Part shown: piece by piece, positions 8,150-17,023 of the stretch
Layout: every line of letters begins with the position of its first letter
Position numbering within the stretch: the first letter of the stretch is position 1
DNA from: Bacteroidota bacterium
Lineage (GTDB): Bacteria; Bacteroidota; Bacteroidia; Cytophagales; Cyclobacteriaceae
Assembly: GCA_018267215.1 (NCBI GenBank)
Contig: JAFDYX010000020.1
Span: 182,413 to 246,412, forward strand
Direction: 5' to 3'
DNA: 64,000 nt
Notes under the pieces: model-generated
Databases searched by the model: none
Told to the model about the DNA's origin: nothing
The model's input: the letters and a program-made list of their open reading frames with translations, nothing else
Program-made: the position numbers and the translations under genes

Positions 8150-9139
8150 TTAATGCAGCTCCTTCCAGATCAAATCTTTCAACTCTACGATTCCCTGATT
8201 CGTAACCGATGAGATAAAAACCGAGGGGATGTTTTCGGGTAATTCTTTTTCTATTTCTACTTTCAATTCATCATCCAGCATATCGCTTTTAGAGATGGCC
8301 AGCAACCGTTTTTTATCGAGCAGCTCAGGATTGTATTTTTTCAGTTCGTTCAATAAAATCTCAAATTCCTCTTTGATGTTTTTTGAATCGGCCGGAACCA
8401 TCAGCAGCAGCAACGAATTGCGCTCGATGTGTTTTAAAAAGCGTGTGCCCAGTCCTTTGCCTTCGGCTGCGCCTTCAATGATGCCGGGGATGTCGGCCAT
8501 CACAAAACTTTTATCATCGCGGTAGCGCACTACCCCGAGGTTGGGTGTGAGGGTGGTAAAAGCATAGTCCGCTATTTTTGGTTTGGCAGCAGACACAACT
8601 GAGAGTAAGGTGGACTTTCCGGCATTGGGGAAACCGACCAGCCCTACATCGGCCAGCAGGCGAAGCTCCAGCACAACCCATTCTTCTATGCCCGGCTCAC
8701 CGGGTTGGGCATGCTGTGGCGCCTGGTTGGTAGAGGTGGCAAAAAATGTATTGCCCTTGCCACCACGGCCACCGCGTGTCAAAATAAATTCTTGGCCGTC
8801 TTCGGTGATCTCGCCCATCACTTCGTCTGTTTCAAACCGCTTGGCGATGGTACCGAGGGGCACCTCCAGTATTTCGTCTTGGCCAAAGGCGCCAGTCCGG
8901 TTTTGGCCTTCGCCCGGTTTGCCCGGTTCGGCAATAACGTGCTTGCGATATTTCAGGTGGAGCAACGTCCACAGTTGGGCATTGCCGCGCAAGATAATAT
9001 GGCCGCCCCGGCCGCCATCGCCACCGTCCGGGCCGCCCTTGTCTATAAATTTTTCGCGATGAAAGTGCAAGCAGCCCGCACCTCCGTGGCCCGAGCGTGA
9101 GTTGAATTTTACGTAATCTATAAAGTTGGGAGAAGACAT
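8150..9139 (-). CDS. obg: GTPase Obg/CgtA
   Basis: Ribosome-assembly GTPase that binds the 50S subunit. From the ATG at 9139 it has 329 residues: the glycine-rich Obg fold ([19 protein letters not shown] to about residue 158), then the G domain with G1 [11 protein letters not shown]2/switch [12 protein letters not shown]3 [16 protein letters not shown] and an SKSD-type G4 ([11 protein letters not shown]). It lacks the C-terminal OCT domain. The frame is open to 9190, but the extra 17 residues come from a low-complexity spacer (repeated GATTTTTG) and precede the conserved start [12 protein letters not shown], so I reject them. It lies 51 nt after adk. Confidence 0.95.
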   Translation of the reverse strand: MSSPNFIDYVKFNSRSGHGGAGCLHFHREKFIDKGGPDGGDGGRGGHIILRGNAQLWTLLHLKYRKHVIAEPGKPGEGQNRTGAFGQDEILEVPLGTIAKRFETDEVMGEITEDGQEFILTRGGRGGKGNTFFATSTNQAPQHAQPGEPGIEEWVVLELRLLADVGLVGFPNAGKSTLLSVVSAAKPKIADYAFTTLTPNLGVVRYRDDKSFVMADIPGIIEGAAEGKGLGTRFLKHIERNSLLLLMVPADSKNIKEEFEILLNELKKYNPELLDKKRLLAISKSDMLDDELKVEIEKELPENIPSVFISSVTNQGIVELKDLIWKELH

Positions 9140-9190
9140 CTTTGATTTTTGATTTTTGGTTTCAGATTTTTCGTAATCCGAAACCTTCAA

Positions 9191-9760
9191 TCATTTCTTG
9201 TCTAAAATTGTACAAATGTTTGAAAATATTTCCTCTATGTCGCCAATGCCGTGCACCGTGTTGAGGCGGTTTTGCTTTTCGTAGTAGGGCAACACGTGAA
9301 TGGTTTTGGTAAAATATTCGGTGATGCGTTTATTCAGCTTTTCTTCTTCGTCATCGGCTCGGTTTTCTACCGTTCTCCGCTTGGCTATACGTGTGCGCAA
9401 CTCGGCTTCGTTTACATCTAAGGCAATGACAAAGTGAATGGCCGAACCGTTGTCTTTCATAAATTTATCCAATGCTTCTGCTTGGGGCACGGTGCGCGGA
9501 AAGCCATCAAACAAAAAGCCTTTTGCCTGCGGGTTTTTGTCGAGCTCTTCTTTCAGCATGGCAATGGTGATTTCATCAGGCACAAGCGCCCCGCTGTTCA
9601 TAATTTCTTTCACCCGTTTGCCGAGTGGCGTATCGTTTTTAGTATGCCAGCGAAATAAATCGCCCGTGGAAATGTGAACGAACCCGTATTTTTTAATGAG
9701 TTTTTCGCTTTGTGTTCCTTTGCCTGCGCCCGGAGGGCCGAAGAGTACCAGATTAATCAT
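9191..9760 (-). CDS. adk: Adenylate kinase
   Basis: Catalyses ATP + AMP to 2 ADP. The 189 residues start with the P-loop GPPGAGKGTQ and contain the family signature FLFDGFPRTVPQAE in the AMP-binding/CORE region. The LID is the short form (RRTVENRADDEEEKLNKRI), without the zinc-binding insertion of long adenylate kinases. It is transcribed with obg downstream. Confidence 0.96.
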   Translation of the reverse strand: MINLVLFGPPGAGKGTQSEKLIKKYGFVHISTGDLFRWHTKNDTPLGKRVKEIMNSGALVPDEITIAMLKEELDKNPQAKGFLFDGFPRTVPQAEALDKFMKDNGSAIHFVIALDVNEAELRTRIAKRRTVENRADDEEEKLNKRITEYFTKTIHVLPYYEKQNRLNTVHGIGDIEEIFSNICTILDKK

Positions 9761-9885
9761 TTTTCTTGCGATTAGAATTTTGTAAAGGAAGGCAAGATAA
9801 ATTTAATTGAGCAATTGACCAATGGCATGCTTGGTAAACCACTTAAACAAAACACTTATATTAGTAAAATCAAGCAGCGAAAAAG

Positions 9886-11424
9886 ATGGCCATACAAAAG
9901 GCATTACTTTTATTTTTTCTTGTTATTGCCTTGCTTCCTTTGGAAGCGCAAAACCACGGTCTAATAAAAGGCCGGGTGGTTGATGCAATATCCAATGAAC
10001 CCATTGCTTTTGTAACCGTTTGGCTTAAATCAAAAGAGGAAATATATGGATTGGTGACCAATTTCGATGGGGATTTTCAACTTCCCGTAGAATACCGAAA
10101 TAGTAGTGATAGTGTTTTGTTTTCCTGCATTGGTTATTTGACCAAGAAAATTTTACCGCAACAGTTGATGGAAGGTCAACTTAATATACTAAAATTGAGT
10201 CCATCAACTTTAGTGCTGAATGAAGTAACTGTAGTGGCAAAAAAAAAGAAACTTTCTGCAGACCAGATCGTCAGCCGGGCAATTGAACGCATCACACAGA
10301 ATTGTATGGCTTCTCCTTATTCCTATGTGGCGTATTATCGCGATTATCAACTAATGGATAGCAGCTACCTAAACTTGAATGAGGGCATTGTTGAAGTTTT
10401 TGATCAAGGAATTACTTCCAACGATGCAGAGAAGACTAAACTGTCTTTGCGTCAATACAAACGAAATACGTCTTTTCAACGAGACTCAACAATCGCAATT
10501 GCTTATGATAATAAGGTAGGTAACAAGTTTATTCCTGGTGCAACTATTTTTCCTTTTGGTGGCAATGAACTTGCCATTTTGCGTATTCACGATGCGATCA
10601 GGAATTACCGTGTTCAAACTTATTCGTTTGTCAATCAATTGAGTGACGATTTTATCAAGAATCATTTTTTTAAAATGGAAGGCATCTCATCATTGGACAA
10701 TGTTAATTTATACCGGATAACGTTCAGTGCCCGGTATGCTGTAACAGGAGCAAACTATTCAGCAGAAGGAACTATTTATATTGAAAAAGGAAACTATGCC
10801 ATTCACAAATTAGAATACTCAGGTTTTTTTAAAGATAAGCTCCTCTATCGAATCACCGTGGAGTATGCACGACACCAAGAAAAAATGACTCTCAATTATA
10901 TTTCTTTCTATAACATTTTTGATTTTCGCAAACCCGACAGCTTCAAGGTGTTGGATATTTCATACAATCCCATATCGAATGCGTTTCAATTTCAGTTAAG
11001 CCATCAGCCCGAGTTAGGATCCGCCCTTGACATTAATAATTACGACTTGAGATTTGACGGGAAGAAACTGCGTATTAAAAATATTCAAGTTCTTCCTCCC
11101 CTAGCGTTAGAAAGTAAATATCGAATTCAAGTGTTCCTCACATCCAACCTCATTCCCATTCATGAGAAGCCAGTAAACTTAGCTGCTCGTATCAAAGCCG
11201 AGATAACTAACGTAAAAGACTTGAATGGGGAGGTGATTCATGGGTTTCACTTAGTAAATATGAAACAATTCAGGGAACTGTTTGTGGAAAACTTGACCCC
11301 ACCAAAGTTAATTGCCGACTCGCTAACTCTTGATAAAAATAGGCCGTTAGATGAAAATCAAGTTAAGACAGATTTGAATTTTGACGTCTCCAAATATTGG
11401 ATGAATACACCCCTAAAGAGGTAG
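9886..11424 (+). CDS. Secreted protein with carboxypeptidase-regulatory-like domain
   Basis: A 512-residue protein. A signal peptide (MAIQKALLLFFLVIALLPLEAQ) is followed by a CarboxypepD_reg-like beta-sandwich (about residues 28-115: IKGRVVDAISNEPIAFVTVWL and FSCIGYLTKKI, ending LNEVTVVAKKKK), as in the plug-side extension of TonB-dependent receptors. The remaining 390 residues have no beta-barrel signature I can identify and no TonB plug. Similar proteins are frequent in Bacteroidota and lack a known role. It stands alone on the plus strand between adk and a convergent oxidoreductase gene. Confidence 0.75.
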   Translation: MAIQKALLLFFLVIALLPLEAQNHGLIKGRVVDAISNEPIAFVTVWLKSKEEIYGLVTNFDGDFQLPVEYRNSSDSVLFSCIGYLTKKILPQQLMEGQLNILKLSPSTLVLNEVTVVAKKKKLSADQIVSRAIERITQNCMASPYSYVAYYRDYQLMDSSYLNLNEGIVEVFDQGITSNDAEKTKLSLRQYKRNTSFQRDSTIAIAYDNKVGNKFIPGATIFPFGGNELAILRIHDAIRNYRVQTYSFVNQLSDDFIKNHFFKMEGISSLDNVNLYRITFSARYAVTGANYSAEGTIYIEKGNYAIHKLEYSGFFKDKLLYRITVEYARHQEKMTLNYISFYNIFDFRKPDSFKVLDISYNPISNAFQFQLSHQPELGSALDINNYDLRFDGKKLRIKNIQVLPPLALESKYRIQVFLTSNLIPIHEKPVNLAARIKAEITNVKDLNGEVIHGFHLVNMKQFRELFVENLTPPKLIADSLTLDKNRPLDENQVKTDLNFDVSKYWMNTPLKR

Positions 11425-11446
11425 CGACCTACTTGGGTTCACTCGG

Positions 11447-12802
11447 CTAATACGAATCGTCTAAGGCAAACTGGTTTATCCTTGTTTTCCACTTTCCATT
11501 CGTAAAATCAGGGAACTCAACACTGGTTCCATTTTGCGAAATAGACTTTTCGGATAGTGGCGTGATCACGCTCCATGTTACAGCATCATACACATCTTGC
11601 GGAGGGGCTGTTTTGCGTTTCACCGATTCAATAAAGGCATTGAGTACAAACCAGTCCATGCCACCGTGGCCGGCTCCGGCCGCATCGCTGCCATACTTTT
11701 TCCAGAGCGGATGATCGTACTTATCGAGCCAGGCTTTGGCATCTTCCCACTGATGTGGTTTGGCGCTTTGGCCTTCAATATAAATGGATCGGTTGACGTC
11801 CATCCAAATTCCTTTGGTACCCTGCACGCGGAAGCCGAGCGAGTAGGGGCGCGGCAAATCGGTATCGTGTTGCAACAAAATGGTTTCATCGTTGGCCGTT
11901 TGGATCATCGTGGTCACCACATCGCCCAGCTTAAAATTAATTTTGGCATTGGGGTGATTTTCGCCTCCTTCTTTTACGATGTATTCATGGAGGCCGCGGG
12001 CTTTGGTAGAATAAGAAGTCAATCGCATAAACCGGTTGCCGCGGTTGATGTTGGTCATCATGGCGATGGGGCCGATGCCGTGGGTGGGGTAGAGGTCGCC
12101 ATTGCGAGTAACGGAGTGCTGGGTGCGCCACTGTGCCTCAGAAAATCCTTTTTCGCCAAACTCTGCACCGTGGCCGTAAATATGTTTTCCATCATTGAAT
12201 TTTACTTCGCGCAAGTCGTGCTGGTAGCCTCCTTGCAGGTGTATCATTTCACCAAAAATATTTTGACGCACCATGTTCATCACGGCCATCACATCTCTGC
12301 GGTAGCAAACGTTCTCCAGCATCATTAACGGCATGCCTGTTTTTTCTGACGTGCGCACAATCTCCCAACATTCATCTACCGTCATGCCCACGATCACTTC
12401 GCAGCCTACATATTTTTTAGCGTTCATGGCATCCATGCACATACGGGCGTGCCACTCCCAAGGTGTGGCGATGATGACCGCATCAATGCTTTTGTTGTCT
12501 AACAGTTTTTTATAACCCTGTGGGCCATCTAAAATAATTTGTGGCTTGGGCTTGCCTGAGTTGGCCACGATGCCCAAGCTCATGTCTATCATGCGCTGCT
12601 GTATGTCGCACAGGGCTACTACTTCCACATCTTCGCGGTTGAGCGCCATCTCTAAATGATTTTGGCCGCGTGCGCCCACGCCAATAAACCCTAAACGAAC
12701 TTTGTTGTTGTCCGAACGGCTCCATACCGAGCCTGAAGGTAGGATAGAAAAAGCAGCACCGGCCAGTGCGCTTGTCTTGATGAAGTCTCTGCGTGTTTTC
12801 AT
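11447..12802 (-). CDS. Tat-exported Gfo/Idh/MocA oxidoreductase, GH109-like
   Basis: 451 residues. The N-terminus MKTRRDFIKTSALAGAAFS is a twin-arginine signal. It is followed by a dinucleotide-binding fold (VRLGFIGVGARGQNHL) and the Gfo/Idh/MocA C-terminal domain. The segment GGYQHDLRE, then WRTQHSVTRNGDLYPTHGIG, resembles GH109 alpha-N-acetylgalactosaminidases, which cleave glycosides by a transient NAD+-dependent oxidation. A periplasmic glycosidase is therefore likelier than a dehydrogenase, but activity on N-acetylgalactosamine is inferred from resemblance only. It ends a tight minus-strand block, starting 10 nt after the small membrane protein gene. Confidence 0.82.
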   Translation of the reverse strand: MKTRRDFIKTSALAGAAFSILPSGSVWSRSDNNKVRLGFIGVGARGQNHLEMALNREDVEVVALCDIQQRMIDMSLGIVANSGKPKPQIILDGPQGYKKLLDNKSIDAVIIATPWEWHARMCMDAMNAKKYVGCEVIVGMTVDECWEIVRTSEKTGMPLMMLENVCYRRDVMAVMNMVRQNIFGEMIHLQGGYQHDLREVKFNDGKHIYGHGAEFGEKGFSEAQWRTQHSVTRNGDLYPTHGIGPIAMMTNINRGNRFMRLTSYSTKARGLHEYIVKEGGENHPNAKINFKLGDVVTTMIQTANDETILLQHDTDLPRPYSLGFRVQGTKGIWMDVNRSIYIEGQSAKPHQWEDAKAWLDKYDHPLWKKYGSDAAGAGHGGMDWFVLNAFIESVKRKTAPPQDVYDAVTWSVITPLSEKSISQNGTSVEFPDFTNGKWKTRINQFALDDSY

Positions 12803-12812
12803 AAACGGTGAA

Positions 12813-13115
12813 TTATTTTTTTTTGAAATAAGAAGCTATACGGGCAAAAAATCTTTTTTCAAATTGAAGAAAAAAGTTAAACTGACCAAACAAAAATCCG
12901 TAAGCGAGCAAAAACAAGTTGTAGATCGGAAGGATGAGGATATAATATATCACCTTGGCCAATGTGGGTATGTCGTGGCCAAACAAAAAAGCCAGCACCG
13001 GCCGTTTAATGAATAGTATGGTGAAGCCCGTACAGATGAAAGTGAACAGGATGGCAACTACTTGCCATGTATTTTTTGCGTTCCACCGCTGCTGTAACCG
13101 ATCTAACCAAGACAT
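12813..13115 (-). CDS. Small two-helix membrane protein (DUF6787-like)
   Basis: 100 residues: a short amphipathic start MSWLDRLQQRWN, a helix at about 17-37, a second at about 50-75, and a basic C-terminus ending in KKK. The segment YNLFLLAYGFLFGQFNFFLQFEKRFF is typical of a small Bacteroidota family that I think is DUF6787; the number is from memory. Function unknown. It lies 8 nt after the pseudouridine synthase gene and 10 nt before the GH109-like gene, so it is likely cotranscribed. Confidence 0.7.
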   Translation of the reverse strand: MSWLDRLQQRWNAKNTWQVVAILFTFICTGFTILFIKRPVLAFLFGHDIPTLAKVIYYILILPIYNLFLLAYGFLFGQFNFFLQFEKRFFARIASYFKKK

Positions 13116-13123
13116 GATTTCTG

Positions 13124-13804
13124 TTAATTAAAAAAATCCCAATACTTATTTGCGGGCAAAGGTGCTTCAAAAAAAATTCTTTCTTTCTTAACCGGGTGGA
13201 TAAATTCAAGCCTGCGGGCATGGAGGCAAATGGATTTGTCGGTATTGGGTTGCTCATACCCGTATTTCACATCACCGATTAGGGGGCAGCCGATAGCTGC
13301 CAACTGCGCCCGGATTTGATGTGGCCTGCCTGTAACCGGATTTATTTCGAGAAGAAAAAGACCATTGCTTTCTTTTACTATTTGGTAGCTCAGTTCCGAA
13401 CGCTGCCTCGCGCTGTTTTCTTTGGTGTAGGCAGTAACTTTATTGGTCTTCTCATTCTTCACAATCCAATGAACCAATGTGTCGGTTTTTTTTTGAGGTT
13501 TTTGTTTTACCAATGCCCAATACGTTTTTTTTGTTTCGCGTTCACGAAACAGGGCGTTCATCCGCTCCAAAGCTTTTGAGGTGCGGGCGAAAACCACGAC
13601 ACCACTTACGGGGCGATCCAGCCGATGCACTACGCCCAAAAATACTTCGCCCGGCTTATGGTATTTTTCCTTAATGTATTTTTTGCAAATCTCCACCAAG
13701 GGCACATCGCCCGTTTCATCGCCTTGCACCAATGTGCCAGCAGGTTTATTGATGACCAACAGATGGTTATCTTCGTAGAGGATGGAATGATGTAATACTT
13801 CCAT
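13124..13804 (-). CDS. RluA-family pseudouridine synthase
   Basis: 226 residues without an S4 domain. The catalytic motif HRLDRPVSGVVVFARTSKAL contains the invariant Asp that attacks the uridine, and KTYWALVKQ and TGRPHQIRAQLAAIGCPLIGD are RluA-family signatures. It isomerises uridines in rRNA or tRNA; which position cannot be told. It starts 5 nt after the DUF5615 gene, with short spacing on both sides. Confidence 0.92.
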   Translation of the reverse strand: MEVLHHSILYEDNHLLVINKPAGTLVQGDETGDVPLVEICKKYIKEKYHKPGEVFLGVVHRLDRPVSGVVVFARTSKALERMNALFRERETKKTYWALVKQKPQKKTDTLVHWIVKNEKTNKVTAYTKENSARQRSELSYQIVKESNGLFLLEINPVTGRPHQIRAQLAAIGCPLIGDVKYGYEQPNTDKSICLHARRLEFIHPVKKERIFFEAPLPANKYWDFFN

Positions 13805-13809
13805 TTCTA

Positions 13810-14142
13810 TTAATAGATCTCAATAATTCCCACCTCAGAATCTAAAAGAGAACGATAGATAGATTCTTTGTTGTCAATTAATTTAGAAACAACAGTTCGG
13901 CTGGCTGAATTGCCAAAACGAAGCCAAACGATTTTTGGAGGGAAGCCTTTTAAAAGTTGAATGTCGTAAAAATCTTCATCAAAGGTAACGATCACAAAAT
14001 CATAAAGTCTTGCATATTCAAAAATAACACAGTCTGTCTTAGGTTTCTCGGCAGCCAACAAAACATGGACACTGTTAGGAAAATGTTCTACGATCCTACC
14101 GACTATCCGGTGAGAGATATCTTCATCTAAGAGAAGCTTCAT
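13810..14142 (-). CDS. DUF5615 PIN-like toxin
   Basis: 110 residues of the PIN-like DUF5615 family, predicted ribonucleases of type II toxin-antitoxin pairs. Acidic residues for metal binding are visible at the start (MKLLLDEDIS) and in FVIVTFDEDF. The start overlaps the stop of the DUF433 gene by 4 nt (ATGA), the usual coupling for this pair. Target RNA unknown. Confidence 0.88.
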   Translation of the reverse strand: MKLLLDEDISHRIVGRIVEHFPNSVHVLLAAEKPKTDCVIFEYARLYDFVIVTFDEDFYDIQLLKGFPPKIVWLRFGNSASRTVVSKLIDNKESIYRSLLDSEVGIIEIY

Positions 14143-14360
14143 GCTACAACGAACGATTTTCTTTCTTTATCAGCCGAGTAACTGAGACAAGCCAGAATTT
14201 GTTCTTTTGTTAATTGAGGGAAGTCGGCCAAAATCTCTTCCATCGTCATGTCGGATGCAAACCAACTGAGGACGTCATAAACCGAAATCCTTGTTCCCTT
14301 GATGCAGGGTTTGCCAAAACGGACGGAGGGATTGATTTCGATATATTCTTTGTAGTTCAT
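14139..14360 (-). CDS. DUF433 antitoxin
   Basis: 73 residues with the DUF433 pattern: EINPSVRFGKPCIKGTRISV, then VLSWFASDMTMEEILADFPQLTKEQILACLSY. DUF433 proteins are small winged-helix-like antitoxins that pair with DUF5615 toxins; it likely binds its own promoter and blocks the toxin. It is first of the pair, 31 nt after prfC. Confidence 0.9.
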   Translation of the reverse strand: MNYKEYIEINPSVRFGKPCIKGTRISVYDVLSWFASDMTMEEILADFPQLTKEQILACLSYSADKERKSFVVA

Positions 14361-14391
14361 AATTAAAGGTACAAATTTTTATTGCCCTTGA

Positions 14392-15975
14392 CTAATCCTG
14401 AAACTCCGAAGTAAAATGAAACCTGATCTCCGGAAAATTATCCTGCACCATTTGCAGCCAGGCTTTTGATTCGGCCATGAAAACCAGTTTGCCTTCTTTG
14501 TCCTGCGCAAGGTGGCGTTGCTTGGAGGCAATAAACTCTTGTAACTTTTTTTCGTCCGGGCTGCTGATCCAACAAGCCTTGTAAATATGTTGCGGCACAA
14601 ACTCCACCGTAGCGCCATATTCATTTTTCAGCCGGAATTGGATGACCTCAAATTGCAGTGCGCCCACCGTGCCCACTACTTTCTTTTTTCCCAGTTCATA
14701 GGTGAACAATTGTGCCACACCTTCTTCCATCAACTGCTGCAAACCCTTTTCGAGTTGCTTGGTTTTCATCGCATCGCGGTTCACTACTTCTTTAAAAATT
14801 TCGGGCGAAAAACTGGGGATGCCCGTGTAGGTCATCTTTTCTCCTTCAGTCAGCGTGTCGCCAATTTTTAAATTACCGGTGTCGTACAGTCCCACAATAT
14901 CACCAGGCCACGCCTCATCTACTGTTTCGCGGTCTTGCGCCATAAAAGCCGTGGCATTAGAGAAACGCAAATTTTTTTCCTGGCGCACATGATAATAGTT
15001 GTTGCCCCGCTCAAACTCTCCGGAGCAAATCCGGATGAAGGCAATCCGGTTTCGGTGCTTAGGGTCCATATTGGCGTGTATCTTGAAGACAAAACCAGAA
15101 AACTTTTCTTCCGATGGCTTTACTTCGCGCACGGTGGTGGCGCGAGGAATGGGAGGCGGAGCAATGCGGATGAACGTATCCAGCAACTCCTTCACGCCAA
15201 AATTATTTACCGCACTTCCAAAAAACACAGGTGCCACTTCTCCCGCCAAATAACTGTCCACATCAAACTCCGGATAAACACCCTCAATCAACTCCACATC
15301 GGCACGCAGTTGCTTGGCATAGCTTTCCCCTACTAACTTGTCTAACTCCTCGCTGTGTATGTCGGCAATTTCAATTCCTTCTTCCACCGTAGTTTTACTG
15401 GGCGTAAAGAGTTGTATTTTCTTTTCATACAAACTGTACACACCCCTAAATGTTTTCCCCATGCTGATAGGCCAGCTTAGCGGGCGCACTTTAATATTTA
15501 GTTTTTCTTCCACCTCATCGAGCAGGTCAAACGGGTCGCGCCCTTCGCGGTCGAGCTTGTTGATAAAACAAAGCACGGGCGTGTTGCGCATGCGGCACAC
15601 CTCCATCAGTTTTTCTGTTTGTGTTTCTACACCCTTTACACAGTCAATCACCATGATCACACTGTCCACCGCGGTAAGTGTGCGGTAAGTATCTTCGGCA
15701 AAATCCTGGTGGCCGGGGGTATCGAGCAAATTGATTTTGATGTCTTTGTAATAAAAGCCCATCACAGAGGTGGCCACCGATATACCGCGCTGCTTTTCAA
15801 TCTCCATCCAGTCGCTGCGGGCGTGGTCTTTTATTTTCGATGACTTCACCGCTCCCGCTTTTTGAATGGCGCCACCAAAGAGCAACAACTTTTCCGTTAA
15901 GGTAGTTTTGCCGGCATCGGGGTGGCTGATGATGCCAAAGGTTCTGCGCTTGCTTATTTCCTGAGCTAATGTCAT
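14392..15975 (-). CDS. prfC: Peptide chain release factor 3
   Basis: GTPase that recycles RF1/RF2 from the ribosome after peptide release. 527 residues with G1 [15 protein letters not shown], switch [18 protein letters not shown], and G4 [12 protein letters not shown], followed by the EF-G-like domain II and an RF3 C-terminal domain. Length and order are standard. It heads the minus-strand block that continues into the DUF433/DUF5615 pair and the RluA gene. Confidence 0.96.
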   Translation of the reverse strand: MTLAQEISKRRTFGIISHPDAGKTTLTEKLLLFGGAIQKAGAVKSSKIKDHARSDWMEIEKQRGISVATSVMGFYYKDIKINLLDTPGHQDFAEDTYRTLTAVDSVIMVIDCVKGVETQTEKLMEVCRMRNTPVLCFINKLDREGRDPFDLLDEVEEKLNIKVRPLSWPISMGKTFRGVYSLYEKKIQLFTPSKTTVEEGIEIADIHSEELDKLVGESYAKQLRADVELIEGVYPEFDVDSYLAGEVAPVFFGSAVNNFGVKELLDTFIRIAPPPIPRATTVREVKPSEEKFSGFVFKIHANMDPKHRNRIAFIRICSGEFERGNNYYHVRQEKNLRFSNATAFMAQDRETVDEAWPGDIVGLYDTGNLKIGDTLTEGEKMTYTGIPSFSPEIFKEVVNRDAMKTKQLEKGLQQLMEEGVAQLFTYELGKKKVVGTVGALQFEVIQFRLKNEYGATVEFVPQHIYKACWISSPDEKKLQEFIASKQRHLAQDKEGKLVFMAESKAWLQMVQDNFPEIRFHFTSEFQD

Positions 15976-15996
15976 TACTTAAAAAAAATCGGAGCG

Positions 15997-16004
15997 CAAA
16001 AATA
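15997..16004 (-). promoter_or_regulatory. Candidate -7 box of prfC
   Basis: Minus-strand TATTTTTG matches TAnnTTTG, 22 nt upstream of the prfC start. T-rich sequence (CTTTTAAC) sits about 17 nt further upstream as a possible -33 element. Confidence 0.45.
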
Positions 16005-16080
16005 GCTAAAAGTCAGTGTTAAAAGTTAAAAAGGAAAAGTTGAGCAATGGAAAGGCTGCCACCCACAATTGTAGCACAAA

Positions 16081-16191
16081 GATGGCGGCCTGCTCGTTCC
16101 TCGCACCAGGCTGTCGGCAGTCGCCAGCCGGCCGCACCTTCCATTTCGGGCTCCGACAAATGCCTCCATCCTTGGCCGAAACCCGAGTGCC
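16081..16191 (-). other. GC-rich structured element, possibly related to the one in nuo
   Basis: A stretch clearly richer in G and C than its flanks, with no credible coding signal. On the minus strand it contains AAGGATGGAGGC, then GGAGCCCGAAATGG, a GC-rich hairpin region (GCGGCCGGC to GCGACTGCC), and GTGCGAGGAACGAGC. The first and last blocks resemble AGGGATAGAAGCGG and GGCACGAGGACTTGAAGC of the element between nuoH and nuoI. I infer a repetitive non-coding element of the same broad type; the match is partial. Confidence 0.35.
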
Positions 16192-16202
16192 AGTAAGCGA
16201 TA

Positions 16203-16233
16203 GTCAGGTCTAACGACTGTCGTAATGCCTGAC
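16203..16233. repeat. Nested inverted repeat (31 bp)
   Basis: Outer arms GTCAGG (16203-16208) and CCTGAC (16228-16233) enclose inner arms ACGAC (16213-16217) and GTCGT (16219-16223). It could be a hairpin in RNA or a protein-binding site. It lies at the inner edge of the permease relic. Confidence 0.4.
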
Positions 16234-16324
16234 GTGCACAGAAATCACCTTTAATTTCTTCCAAAAGGTGCGATGGGCAAAAACTGTGAAGGAGCCTGAG
16301 TGAAAATGGTTTTACTTCTTTCAC
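16229..16324 (-). pseudogene. Relic of an ABC permease gene (permease prefix domain 2)
   Basis: From a GTG at 16324 the minus strand encodes about 32 residues, VKEVKPFSLRLLHSFCPSHL continuing LEEIKGDFCARQ, which matches the start of MacB/FtsX-type permeases that carry 'permease prefix domain 2' (pattern LRFFCPPHLLEEIEGDL). After this the frame runs into unrelated GC-rich sequence and ends about 100 residues on. Such permease genes normally follow a PadR regulator gene. A PadR relic lies 0.7 kb upstream on the same strand, with a toxin-antitoxin pair between them. Confidence 0.55.
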
Positions 16325-16332
16325 GGATTGGC

Positions 16333-16340
16333 TATCTTTG
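16333..16340 (+). promoter_or_regulatory. Candidate -7 box of the PIN toxin-antitoxin pair
   Basis: TATCTTTG matches TAnnTTTG exactly, with TTTT about 19 nt upstream (16310-16313). It ends only 4 nt before the ATG at 16345, so a transcript from it would be leaderless or nearly so. Confidence 0.45.
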
Positions 16341-16344
16341 GTTT

Positions 16345-16623
16345 ATGAAAACGACCCCTATCAACCTTAAAGATTCTACGGCCAAACAATTCAATGAACT
16401 TCCTCCATCCGAGAAAAGCAAGATTGAGCAAATGGTGAACGGAATTCTTGAAGAAGTATTCAAAAGAAAGAGGGTTGATGACTTGCGCTCCGTTATGGAT
16501 ACTCTTTCCGAGCAAGCGCAGAAAAATGGCCTCACCATTCAAAAGCTTGCCGAAATCATGGAGTGGGATGAGCAAACGGTAGAGAATCTTTTTGGCACAA
16601 CGGCTTCGCGCCATGCCGAATAG
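16345..16623 (+). CDS. Antitoxin of a PIN-domain toxin-antitoxin pair
   Basis: 92 residues from the ATG at 16345; 15 upstream residues in the open frame are hydrophobic and include the candidate promoter, so I exclude them. It starts MKTTPINLKDSTAKQFNELP, is mainly helical, and has a C-terminal segment (SEQAQKNGLTIQKLAEIMEW) that could form a helix-turn-helix. The last 11 nt overlap the toxin gene. Position and size identify it as the antitoxin partner of the COG1569-type PIN protein; I do not recognise a named antitoxin family. Confidence 0.78.
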   Translation: MKTTPINLKDSTAKQFNELPPSEKSKIEQMVNGILEEVFKRKRVDDLRSVMDTLSEQAQKNGLTIQKLAEIMEWDEQTVENLFGTTASRHAE

Positions 16624-17023
16624 CACGTTTGTCATTGACACCAATGTCTTAATAAGTGCCATTGTATTCCGTTCAGAAAATCCCAGAAAAGTAATAGAGC
16701 GATGCTTTTCATCAGGAAGAGTAATGCTTTCAGAACAAGTGGAGAAAGAATACCGAGACAAACTGCTGGACGACAAATTTGATATTTTCATCAGCAAAGA
16801 ATCTCGCAAAAAGATACTGGCACTTCTACTAAACAATTGCAGGCAAGTTGAACCAACTAAAGTTTTGCAAGCTTCGCGTGACATTGACGATAATAAATTC
16901 CTTGAACTAGCACTGGCTACGAAAGCTACCTGCATCATTACCGGAGATAAAGACCAGTTGGTTCTCCATCCGTTTGAAAATATTCCGATCCTCACACCGA
17001 AAGAATTTTTGGATAAATACTAA
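16613..17023 (+). CDS. PIN-domain toxin (COG1569-type)
   Basis: 136 residues from the ATG at 16613, which begins the canonical PIN start MPNSTFVIDTNVLISAIVFR; seven more upstream codons are open but not family-like. PIN ribonuclease acidic residues appear at FVIDTN, in the middle (SRDIDDNKFLELALA) and in CIITGDKDQL. It should cleave RNA and be neutralised by the preceding protein; overlap of 11 nt suggests translational coupling. Its stop overlaps by 4 nt the end of the convergent PadR relic. Confidence 0.88.
   Translation: MPNSTFVIDTNVLISAIVFRSENPRKVIERCFSSGRVMLSEQVEKEYRDKLLDDKFDIFISKESRKKILALLLNNCRQVEPTKVLQASRDIDDNKFLELALATKATCIITGDKDQLVLHPFENIPILTPKEFLDKY

Noticed and set aside
9140-9190. 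N-terminal extension of Obg
   Set aside because: Encoded by a low-complexity spacer (GATTTTTG repeats) and absent from the conserved Obg start.
16019-16324. A 101-codon minus-strand frame as an intact gene
   Set aside because: Only the first 32 residues match a family (permease prefix domain 2); the rest runs through GC-rich structured DNA. Called a relic instead.
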